Source: Halichondria panicea
Taxonomy: Eukaryota > Porifera > Demospongiae > Suberitida > Halichondriidae
Length of the DNA: 64,000 nucleotides
Direction: 5' to 3'
NCBI RefSeq assembly: GCF_963675165.1
Contig: NC_087381.1
Span: 4,589,378-4,653,377 of the forward strand
The notes beneath the pieces are model-generated. The model ran no database searches. It was given only the letters and a program-made list of their open reading frames with translations, and was not told where the DNA came from. The position numbers were made by a program, and so were the translations under genes. Within the stretch, counting starts at the first letter, position 1; each line of letters starts with the position of its first letter. Positions 42,433 through 52,559 of the stretch are shown here, piece by piece.

Positions 42433-45050
42433 AATCGCTGTAATCATGCCACGGAAGCTACGATTATGTTCAAAGAAGAACCTAAGAAGCGAACTAAGAG
42501 AACTAAGAGGAGCCCCTTACAGGTAGATGTTTTCAGCATGACATCCTACAACAAAACAGCCGCTATAATAATTATGTGTAATCACATGCCAAATTTCCTA
42601 ATTATAGCTGGTAGTAATGTCAAACCTAATATTAAGGTTTACAATTTCAATTTTATAGGAAATTTGTTCTGATGAGTCCTCTCAAGCAGATTCGCTGACA
42701 CTAGATGATTTGTACGAAAAAATGCACACATTTTTACCTTCTTTCTGGATAGACACAACTCAGTTAAACGTTTATACGATAAAGTGGTGCAAAATTGATT
42801 CCTTACCCTCATCATCAAGTCAGTCTCCCTTAGTATCGCATTCACTTCTAGTAAACAGAGATTTATCATGGAAATTGATGATTCATGATCTTGAAACTTT
42901 ACCGAATCATACAACTCTTATCTCTAAGATTCCAGCTAATTTGAATGTAAGCTCACTCAAAGAGCCGATGAACGGTTTGTTGAAATGGCACATGTACAGG
43001 CAAAAAAAGGAAAAAAGAGAGGGGTAGTCAGAGCATCTTTAAAAACTTAAAAACTGGTGCCTTTACGGTAAACGACGAAGCCATATTTTCTGGAACAATA
43101 CGCACTTCCAGCTGGCTGCGAAATTATAACAAAAAGCGGAAGATGCAAATCTCTATTGAAAGAATTTACGCATGACCCATAGTAGGTGGACGAAAAAGGG
43201 CAGCCCTCAGAAATGTGCCAACGATAGAGAGAGTAAAAAAGTAGGAGCTAAAAAGGCTAAGAGCAAAGGTTGAAAAGGCTAAGAGCAAAGGTTGAAAAGT
43301 TAACCGAAATGAATGGTGTGACTGTAGATGAGCCACTTCACAATGAGCTAAGCACCATTGTAAGTGGTAATGATACCTCTATTGAGAAGGACTGGGTACA
43401 TTTCGAAGGCTATTTTGGGATGAACAGAAAAAGGCTGCAAAAATTAAAAACGCTAGACAGATGAGATGGCATCCGATGATGATTAGATGGTGTTTGTTTG
43501 AACCTGAAACTCCTATCAACAAAAGCTTATCACTCACTGCGAACTTCAGGTTTTATTAAATTACCCTAACTACTTTAAGTAGCAAACCTGGTTTACAACC
43601 GGAAGTTGACCTCATGCTTGTTGAGGAAGCTTCCCTAGACAGCTCTCCTAAGTGGAGCAAGTACGTAGTATTATTGTTTGACAAAATGAAAGTAATGGAG
43701 AGCCTAGTATATGATAAGCACACATCTCAGGTAATCGGCCGGCTTCACTGAGTTGGGAAATCTTAACGATCAGTTTGATGAGTTGGAGAAACAAGATAAC
43801 AAACCATCAATTGCCACACATATTCTTGGTATTATGGTCCGTGGAGTAGCCTTCGATTTCCCTATGGTCACTTCCCTACTCATGATATTATTAAAGGCAC
43901 CAAACTCTATTCTATCGTATGGGAAGCTATTGAACGACTGGAAAGATTAGGCTTCAAAGTGGTTGCTTTGACTTTTGATGGTGCTAGGCCTAATCGTAAA
44001 TTTTTTAACATGCACTCTACAAATAAAGATCTACAAATAAAGAAGTATGTTACAAGACCGCTAATCCATATACGGAAGAGAAAAGAAACATTTATTTTTT
44101 TTCCGATGTACCACATCTTATGAAGACCACGAGGAACTGTTGGTCGCATCCACAACAACACAAGACAGCTCTGGGTGAGTTGAGTATATATGCCATTATA
44201 AATGTTGTATACACTCTGACTAAACATGTAGATAAATGGAAGTTGGACACACATTAGGACCTTGTATGATGCTAAAGCTTGCTCTCAGTGAAAAATTGCA
44301 GGGACGTTATCTGTTAAAGAAATTGTCACGAGAGCACGTCTATCTAAAATCTTATTCTAGAATGCAAGTGGACCTTGCCGTACAAGTAAGTATTATCAAT
44401 TATACTGTTTTAATTAATTCTGATGTGTAGGTACAACTGTTTCTAAGGGAATGCAATTTTATGGGGGTGATGAAACTACTGAAACGCAGAGATTTATCAA
44501 GATGTTTGATAAGTACGCAGCCCTGATGAGTATCGACGTAAGAGAACCAGATTTAAAACCCTATACTTGTTCATCTGACGAGCGCTTAACTGTGAGTTTG
44601 TGTGTGCCGACTATAAAAGATTGGTATGTGTATTCTAGCGATTTCTTGGGCTACCTTAAAGAGTGGGAAACAGGTCGAGAAGGATTTACAAATGCTCAAA
44701 AGACTACGATGATGCTGAGTAGAGAAACACTTTAGAGAAACACTTGAAGGATTGCATATCACTGGTAAGAATGCCACTATATACTTTGTATGCTTTCTAT
44801 TCCACAATCCATAATGCAGTACGGTCATTCTGTGAGATCACTCGTTATCTACTTAGTATGGCAGGGTCCCATATCTTTTAAGTGAGCACTTTACAGGATC
44901 CTATCGAGAATTATTTTGGACAGCAACGGTAGGCGGTGCCAAAATCCTACAGTGCAAGTTTATCTGCTCAATCGCTACGAGTGCCTGGGTAATTCTAGGC
45001 GCAAGAGAAGACTAAGATGAGGTAGTGGACCTTTACCCCGAAAAAAGAAC
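42433..45050 (+). pseudogene. P-element/THAP9-like transposase, decayed
   Basis: The transposase blocks come in order: an early exon at 42660-42965 (SSQADSLTLDDLYEKMHTFL), RWHPMMIRWCLF near 43465, and a catalytic-core segment KYVVLLFDKMKVMESLVYDK near 43665. The usual Glu after the first Asp reads Lys here. Next come LGNLNDQFDELEKQDNKPSI (43755), VVALTFDGARPNRKFF (43962), FFSDVPHLMKTTRNCW (44098), LSREHVYLKSYSRMQVDLAV (44325), MQFYGGDETTETQRFIKMFD (44451) and DPIENYFGQQR (44900). Stops and frame changes at about 43460, 43745, 43868 and 44010 mark it as inactive. An N-terminal THAP zinc finger was not seen. Confidence 0.9.
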
Positions 45051-45202
45051 TATAAGTAACTTTTAATTGAAGATGTTTTTTAAATGATAATGTCATAATT
45101 AATTTGTTTTAAATGATGATGATGATGATGTCATAATTATACTGTTTACTACTTACGTATTATTATAAGTATAGTGTGCTTGTGCATGAAAAAGTCAAAC
45201 AG

Positions 45203-45974
45203 CTAGCTACGATACTGCAAACTCTTCCGAAGACTCTTAACACTTTGTTTCTGTGCAATCTTATATTGTTCCAACCAGGATGAAACAAGACTAAATCCTC
45301 TAATTGATACCCACATCTCACTCAGAAGCTGAGCTGCAGCATCATTACTAGATATATCAATGGCTAACATACTCCACCAGCTTGCGTGATGCATTTAAGT
45401 ATGTCATTCTTGCTGAGTTGTTGGTGACTTCTGGCAGATAAATGCTGAGGAATAAGTTCTTGCGTCTTGATTTCAATGGCTTTGAAAAAATTCAAAGTAG
45501 TATCACTCATGTAAAACAACCCCCCTCTATCAATACTTGTAATCCATTCCATAGCATATTCATGAAACGATGCATGACTCTTGTCCAGAGCATCCCATGT
45601 TAGAGAGACTCTCCACATACTCCACAGCATTAACGAGCTTCATTGCAACATATCCACCAGCATACTGAACAGCCTCAATTGTCAGTTGTGTACGAGTTGT
45701 TTCACTTGCAATTGGTGTCAAAGGTTTGGCTGGATTGTTGCTTAACAGGTGGCAATTGTAATTCTTCTGCAAGAGACTAGGGCAAAGTATCCATTCTCAG
45801 CTTGTGAAATTTTCTCATTTGGTTGACCAGATACAACAAATATGGACTTAATTTCTCCAAACAACTTTTCACTAAAGTTGTTTTGAGTGGGAACCGAGCG
45901 TCCTGACCACTCCTTTTACAACCTACTTCTTCATCACTGTGTTTCACAACTCTAAAAGATTCATAGAGCTGCAC
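45203..45974 (-). pseudogene. Second gene of the P-like element, unknown function
   Basis: Minus-strand coding blocks in three frames: FRVVKHSDEEVGCKRSGQDA (45960), VQYAGGYVAMKLVNAVEYVE (45680), MEWITSIDRGGLFYMSDTTL (45560), ELIPQHLSARSHQQLSKNDI (45445) and LLSEMWVSIRGFSLVSSWLE (45330), ending YKIAQKQSVKSLRKSLQYRS and stop. Single-base shifts near 45770, 45600 and 45380 separate them. It converges with the transposase, stopping about 150 bp from it, inside the same inverted ends. The AGGYVAxKL and IRGFS motifs resemble uncharacterised metazoan element-associated proteins as I remember them; no function is claimed. Confidence 0.65.
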
Positions 45975-46226
45975 AAAGTAGAACTAGTTGCCATCTTGAG
46001 ATGTAGCTTTACCTAATGCGCATGTGCAAAGTGGTTAGTGCAGACAGAGTTAAAATGTACGTATTTAACCCCTTGAGAATTTTACATACGTAGGCAAGCG
46101 CAACTCGCCTCATCCAACGGAAGTGTTGGGCGTTGCCTATCCCTTTCTTTCATGTATCTATGATAAAACAAATCGAGTTGATTTTTGTATTTTGTATCGC
46201 CATTTTGAAACAAAAGGCTCACCATT

Positions 46227-47356
46227 AGGTATGGACTAAGCACAGTTACTTGTAGTTTATTATGAAATAGATATTGTTGTGATGGCCTCGATTAAACCGC
46301 AGCGTAGCGCGGATGTTACTCGAGATACCAACCGTTTCCTATCCCTCTTAACTCTTCAATCTATGAGAGAACAAAGCTCAATCAAGTACTAAGCTCAATC
46401 AACTCAAAACTCCACCTCTAACTATCTAGCTCCACGTCCAAATATCATGGCGCAAAGCTGAGCTTTGAAAGGTGGTGATAAAACAGGGAATAAGAAATGA
46501 GGAAATGAAATGAGGAAATGAGGAAATAAGAAATAAGAAATAGAAAATGAAATAATTTATGGTGATGATCATCACCATGGCATTAATTTTCATATCCAAT
46601 AATAATTATTATTATGACATTGTTATAATAATAATTATAATAAGTGCACAAAAATAACGACTGATATCAGCCAAGAAGCTAGAGGTCGACATGTTGCACT
46701 GTATCTATTAGGTAGAGGGTATTTCCTATGAGAGTCAAATATATAAGTAGCACCGAGAACTTTCATGTATATAGGCACCCTTCGATCTTCACCCGAGATT
46801 GGATATGATATCAGTACAGTGTACTAATGTCATTACTTCCTGCAGCTTTACGACAGGACTGGCATTATAAATTGCTTGGTTTGACAAACAGTTTTGGAAG
46901 TTTCTTTGCTGTTACTTACATGTAGATGTTGATATTGACCAGTCCATTGACTATCACTTGCCCACCGGATTGTGAAATCGGTGAATGTATTGCCAGTATA
47001 GCCACGCATAGGTAAAGGGACTGTAGGACAGTACATGTAGGTACCATTACGTAGGTAGATCTGATGTCTGAACCATGCCAGTCGCATACATGGCACACAA
47101 GTAGATAGATACAGAGTGTCACACCGTGTACCAGCTGATAGAGGAACCTGTATGGTGCGGTGGCAGAGTACTAGGAGGTACCTGTAGCTCAGTAGATGTT
47201 AGCTTCGTCTTCAGACTTGCTCTGCCCATAGATAATCATACTATCTATGCTCTGTCGTCTCATTTCCTATTTCTTTTTTCTCATTTCTCATTCCCTGTTT
47301 TATCACTACATGTAGACAGAAGGTTAGCCGAGGTCAGAGTTTACAAATTTCATTAG
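46227..47356. other. Spacer with simple repeats and no firm gene
   Basis: Includes AAATGAGG/AAATAAG-type simple sequence at 46485-46555, whose inverse appears at 47255-47300 together with CCCTGTTTTATCA, giving a loose inverted pair about 0.75 kb apart. A minus-strand open frame at 46848-47096 (YLRNGTYMYCPTVPLPMRGY, TGNTFTDFTIRWASDSQW) has coding-like composition but no recognised family. Confidence 0.35.
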
Positions 47357-47660
47357 AGTGGCGTTATCGCTGAGCGTATTTATGATTCTCTAGTACCTAG
47401 AGCCCAGCCCTATGAGGAGCCAATGTTACGTAGGTATCCACTCAATATTGTTGACAAGAAGACATTGTCTTCTTTCAAATCAGAGGCACGTACATACCCT
47501 TGGTTCTATTGAGGTGGGGCTATTTTAATGTTGTTAACGCACTCTTGATTTGTTTTAGTTATAAAATTAATTTGTTATGTCAGAACAATTTAATGTGTAA
47601 CTTTTTATTACAGAAACTGATGATGGAGTCAGTGGAATGGTGGATCCCGTCGGACATTAA
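47357..47660 (+). CDS. Possible two terminal exons of an unrecognised gene
   Basis: Exon 47357-47489 (SGVIAERIYDSLVPRAQPYE, then LNIVDKKTLSSFKSEA) ends at GCAC/GTACAT in phase 1. The next exon, 47614-47660, follows a strong acceptor (CTTTTTATTACAG) in matching phase and reads QTDDGVSGMVDPVGH to TAA. An AATAAA-like signal lies near 47811. Upstream exons were not identified, and no domain is recognised. Confidence 0.4.
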
Positions 47661-48960
47661 TTAAACCCCCTCATCGACAGTTCACTGTTTCCATCACCAC
47701 ACACCCTCCATCACCACACACCCTGCATGTTTATCATTAATGTTATAAATTATCATTACAAATTTAGAACAATTCTGTATGGTGTTGCGTTGTGCTACTT
47801 GTATGTCAAAAAATAAAAATGATTCAGCACTGATACATGCACACATAGCAGCACACATAGCATAGCAGTACAGTCCTGAAGCTCTACTGAAGGGACAATA
47901 ATTGTCCCTTCAGGACTGGCTCATCATTAGCCACTTAGCCTCAGTACAACCATAGTTCTATGGTATACACAACCATAGATTGAAAAGGAAGGGCCCCCTG
48001 TGTAAAAGGTTGAAACACTCCGCGTTGCGCTCGCAAATATTTTAACTGTTTCTAGCTCTCCTATCCATCACTCAGAAGCTGGTCTGTAAGTTTATACCAC
48101 TGACAAGCTCTGAGTCCGTTGTCTTTACTCTGTTTCCAATTTTTGTTGAGTTAAGCTTGAATTACTCTATGTCAACTTTTCTCTTTCCCTGCTGTGGAGT
48201 CAAAACAGCAAAGTACATTGCTTGACTTGGTTATTATGTATCTAAGTGCTACATAGAATGGCTATATACACTTTTAGTATACTTTTAGACACACCACAGG
48301 TCATAGTAAGAGCTATTCCTTTTTTTATAGCATTTATTTGTTTAGTGATAGTGAGCTAGATTCTTAGAGCTAGATTCTCTTTACTTTTTTTTTTAGAATA
48401 ATCAACATTAAAAGTGATCAATTTCACCATTTCTATGTACAACACATTGTAGACAGGTAATGAGCATGCTGACTATAAATATAATCCTTTGTAGTTTTAG
48501 CCACACCCTATAACGAGGAGTGTTTCACGCAAACATTTTCGTTTCCAATCCGGCCTCAATCTATGATACAACTGCACTAAAATTAATACGGCCTTGAATC
48601 GAGGCTACCACCTGGAAGGGCGGCTAATTCATGAGAGTATTGAATCAATTCGTGAACTTTGACCTCGGCTAACCTTCTGGAGTTAACGCCACTAGTTTTA
48701 TCACCACCCCTTTGAAAGAAGGCCTGCTATCGACTGCTTGGATTTCCCCCCGTAAATATTCCTATAATACTGGATACATCAGAGAAGGCTAGCTAGCTAG
48801 AGACAGAGCTGTGTAGGTTTGTTGTACTGCAGCAGTAGTATAGTAGACTTTCACCAAAGTTAGTGTTACATATATAATAATAAATAATATAACTAGTATG
48901 ACTTTACATTTACACAAGGTGAATAGATTGTTGTGCGTCAGAAATTAAACATACTGACAG
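47661..48960. other. Gene-poor spacer
   Basis: No coding sequence recognised. Holds a perfect tandem repeat CCATCACCACACACCCT near 47696, a short palindrome CTGAAGGGACAATAATTGTC at about 47877-47910, and a block at 48590-48715 (GAATCGAGGCTACC, GACCTCGGCTAACCTTCTGG, TTTTATCACCACCCCTTTG) partly inverse or direct to 46285-46490 and 47315-47345. Confidence 0.4.
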
Positions 48961-48964
48961 GAAG

Positions 48965-51060
48965 TTCCTAGAAGGAACACCTGACTAGATCTACATAAAA
49001 TGTATACAGAGCACAGAGGAGGTACGACATAGGTTGACCTTTTGCTAATGAGTTACTCCCGTATGCAGCCAGAGGAGGTACGACATAGGTTAACCTTTTT
49101 GCTAATGAGTTACTCCTTCCTGCAGCATGACAGGATGTCAGAGGAGGTGTGGCCTTGCGCCATAATTTATCATCAAGTTTCACGGAGGAATTGTGAGTGT
49201 ACGGAGAAAGAAAGTGTACGGAGAAAGAAGAGAATATACGGAAGCACAAGACCGCTAGCTAAAAGACTACTACAAACGATCATAGTACTCAACAGTAGTT
49301 ATAAATAATGCCTGGCTATATCCTGTGACATAAGAAAATGAATAGCACCGTCATTGTTGAAGAAATAAGCTATAAACTTACAGTGTAATGTAACACTTAT
49401 AATAGATACTAATATTGATAAACTAGTAGAAAATTAGTTGGGCATGGCCCCACCCTAGACGCGAATGTAGGATTGGGCACCACAGGTTTATTCCACCGGC
49501 TAAGCATGAATATGAATATGATTAATTCCAAGTGGGCGGTAACCGCAAAGCTCAGCTACTGCAAGAGTCATTTTTGCATACCACTAGCTCGGCTTGTCTA
49601 CTATTGTTGCATTTTGATTTAACTAAAGAGAGCCACGCCTTCACACTTGAACTCTGCAATCTGATTGGGCTGCACATTTTTTGCAGCAGGAGTGGTGCCC
49701 AACCCTACGTTCGCGCCCAAATGCCTCTTGGAAACACAAAGAACAGTGCATAAAATACCTGCTGAGTCAACACAAATATCATGTGGGCGTGACATCCTGT
49801 CATGCTTTCCTAATGAGTTACGCTGCAGGTACGGGAGTAACCCTATGTCGTACTCTGCAGCATGACGTACTCTGCAGCATGACAGGATGTAACACCCACA
49901 TGATATTTGTGTTGACTCAATGCACCGTCAGCGCTACTTTACTGTTCTTTGTGTTTATCATATCTACTATAAGTGTACATTAACGCAGGAGCCATAGAAA
50001 GCGCTTACACTGTAAGTTAATAGCTTATTTCTTCAATTCATTTTCTTTTGTCACAGCTAGGCGTTAATAGCTTATTTCTTCAATTCATTTTCTTTTGTCA
50101 CAGGATATAGCTAGGCATTATTTTATTTATTTATTTATTATTATTATGAGCAGCATATGAAAATAGAGTAAGGTAGTAAGGCTAATGCTGACAGACTGAC
50201 CCCTTTTCAGGGGCAGCTGAAAAAAAACAATATATTGTCTTTCAAAGTTGGATACTGCCGTACTTTTTGTTTTATACTGTAAACAGATGCTGAAAAGTCC
50301 AATATATCAGCCGGGAGTGAGTTCCGCAATTAATTCTGTTTAGGTAGAAATGTCTTGCCTTGTCACGTAAAGTTTCCTTCCAGTCTGACCTGCTCGTTGA
50401 GCAATGGTATTTTGGAAGTAGAGTACTATGATCGTTTGTAGAGATCCAGAGCAAGTTTTGGTGTTGTGCTTCCGTATATTCTCTTCTTTCTCCGTACACT
50501 TCCGTACACTCACAATTCCTCGTGAAACTTGATGATAAATTATGACGCAAGGCCACACCTCCTCTAGGTAAATGTGGGCGTGACATCCTGCATACTGCAG
50601 TAACTCATTAGCAAAAGGTCAACCTCTGTCCTGCAGTATGACAGGATGTCACAGCATGACAGGATGTCATGCGTTTGTGTTGACTCAGCCGGTATTTTAT
50701 GCACCGTCAGCGCTATTTACTGTTCTGGAGTCAGGCGGAGCCTCTTACACTGTAAGTAATAGCTTCAACAATGACTATGCTATTCATTTTCTTATGTCAC
50801 AGGATATAGCTAGTTATAACGAGTCTAGCGAGTCTAGCAAGTTTTGGTGTTGCTTTCTCCGTACACTCACAATTCCTCCCTGAGACGCGAGGCCACACCT
50901 CCTCTAAGTAAATGTGGGCGTAACATCCTGTCATGCTGCAGGAATGCAATGTTGGCGCAGCCAGTCAGTTTATAATAGCGATAGCAACAGAATTTAGAAC
51001 GACATAGCAAAAACAAAAAGGTCAACCTATGTCGTACCTGCAGCTAGGTGATAACATGGG
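48965..51060. repeat. Cluster of facing and repeated short blocks
   Basis: The same modules recur in both orientations: CATAGGTTGACCTTTTGCTAATGAG (49029, 49086; inverse near 50605), GACAGGATGTCA (49130, 49795, 49880, 50640, 50655), GAGGAGGTGTGGCCTTGCG with TTCACGGAGGAATTGTGAGT (49142; inverse at 50520 and 50870), CGTACTCTGCAGCATGAC (49851, 49867), and GTTAATAGCTTATTTCTTCA (50015, 50065). It is a scrambled array of a few elements. Confidence 0.75.
49434..49722. mobile_element. hAT-like MITE (TTAGTTGGGC family), third copy
   Basis: Left end TTAGTTGGGCATGGCCCCAC, right half CAATCTGATTGGGCTGCACA and GGTGCCCAACCCTACGTTCG. The extreme right end (GGCCACGCCCAACTAA in other copies) is lost, so it is truncated and has no target duplication. 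Confidence 0.7.
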
Positions 51061-51312
51061 CGTGGCCTCGTGGCCTGGCCTTTCTGGCCTTTCAGACGAT
51101 CGTCATCCACACTGTTGCAGGCGTAGCTATGGGCTAGAAACCTTCAATCGAACTTTCTATCTACTTCCCTTGAGTTTAATGAGCATAAACGAAAACCCCC
51201 GGGATATTAGCGCATGCGCAAGCAGTCGCCCACTTCCCTAGTGGGAAGAAAACTGCAAGTGGCTTGCCACCCTGTCCTGCTAATTCACAAGCAGAACCTG
51301 CTGCATGATTTA

Positions 51313-51480
51313 CAGTAGACTCTCGCTATTCCGGCTCCCTGAAGTACGGCCACCTCCATATACCGGCTTGGCACGGAATCACCCTGAAGTACGGTCACTC
51401 GCTATTCTGGTAACCGGCCAGTGTCAAACAAGGTACGTATATTCAATATAATTTTATACGTGTATTAGAAGGATTTACTT
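51313..51480. repeat. Pogo-like repeat, family C
   Basis: Opens ACAGTAGACTCTCGCTATTC and holds GGCTTGGCACGGAATCACCC and CTCGCTATTCTGGTAACCGG, matching 30764-31105 in part. Contains a partial internal duplication (CCCTGAAGTACGG at 51339 and 51383). Confidence 0.65.
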
Positions 51481-52558
51481 CCAAGAGCACTTCTTAAAGA
51501 TAGAGAGATGAAATACTCAGGGATCTTGGAAGCAAACGCACTTGCATCGAAGCATATCTCGTTTCTCCAAGCGACTACGCAAAATCATGCAGCAAGTTGT
51601 GAAGTGCCATTGTTTTTCTTCTGAGCTACACGTAGGCCTGCAAGTGGAAGCTCTTGGCTTTAAGAGTGAGTCGAAATACTGTCAAGTAGCATATACTTTA
51701 ATGCAAGAAATGAGCAAAGTATTTCTTGATGAGGCGAGTCGCGTGAGATGTTCACCCGTTTCAGGTGCAATCGTAGTACAAAGTGCCAACTGGGAATTTA
51801 AAAATAAATTCTCTGGTGTGACTACATGTCCCGTTACCAAAAACCATGCGTATTTTATGCTGTTAGTTTCTGTTGTTGGCTGCTCCAAGTGTTTGGTGCT
51901 GTTTGGAATGGTGTTTGTGTGGATCCAGTGTTTGTGTGGATCCATTGGGTTCCCCAGCTTCTCTGCCACGTGACCCACATAATGGTGTCTTGAAGCTGGC
52001 TCGACTTTTGTTTACGATAGAGCATGGATTAATTGAGTATTATAACAAACCAGATGAAGAGAGTGAAGAGAGACTCGCAAACACAAGAGGGCCAGACGAT
52101 GGCCACCTTAAGTACGGTCGGAGATTGGCAGAGGTAAACTGGTTGCTACACGTGATGATGGGGTTGAGGTTGTTGTGAAATTTGTTCGTGGTCGATATGG
52201 CGAAGCTGTCCACAAGCATCTCGCTTCTTTTAATTTCGCACCCAAACTCTTAACTTGTCGAACTTATCGTCTAACTTTAACTTGTCGTCTACTACCTGGT
52301 GGGTGGTATGCAGTGGTGATGGAGAAGCTAAAAAGTTATTCTGTGAGTTTCAGCGATAAGGCAAAACAATCATTGAAGACAGCTGTGCACGAATCTAACT
52401 ATGTACACGGCGATCTTCGAGATCATGGTCATGGACGACGAGACAGTTCGTATAGTGGATTTTTGATTGGGCCGATACGGAGGGCACCGCAACTTATCCT
52501 CCAGAAATAAATATATCACACAATCTGGAGAAAAGATACAAACATGACACTAACCTAG
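51481..52558 (+). pseudogene. Kinase-fold protein pseudogene (HGDLR / DFDWA type)
   Basis: Plus-strand coding blocks: a variable N-terminal region (51542-51870), then DPHNGVLKLARLLFTIEHGL and ANTRGPDDGHLKYGRRLAE (51975-52133). The kinase-like part follows: VVVKFVRGRYGEAVHKHLAS (52170), YAVVMEKLKSYSVS (52310), catalytic-loop HESNYVHGDLRDH (52390) and, after a frame change, VRIVDFDWADTEGTATYPPE (52450), ending near 52558. The His-Gly-Asp-Leu-Arg and Asp-Phe-Asp-Trp-Ala motifs replace the classical HRDLKxxN and DFG, as in atypical kinase or phosphotransferase families. Frame changes near 51905 (within a 17-bp tandem duplication), 52135-52175 and 52430-52460 make this a pseudogene. No intron is needed to explain it. 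Confidence 0.65.
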
Positions 52559-52559
52559 T

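Larger units (their letters stand above)
41974..46162. mobile_element. P-element-like DNA transposon, 4.2 kb
   Basis: Inverted ends CATAGATACACGAAAGAAAG and its near complement (CTTTCTTTCATGTATCTATG), about 33 bp, then inner partly inverted blocks (GAGGTGAGTTGCGCT / AGCGCAACTCGCCTC). The flanks duplicate ATAAAAC (41967-41973, 46163-46169), or GATAAAAC if the terminal G is counted, fitting the 8-bp target of P elements. Inside are a transposase relic on plus and a second gene relic on minus. Confidence 0.9.

Noticed and set aside
51682..51978. 98-codon minus-strand open frame with WIHTNTIPN repeats
   Set aside because: Opposite to the kinase-like pseudogene and partly created by the 17-bp tandem duplication near 51905.
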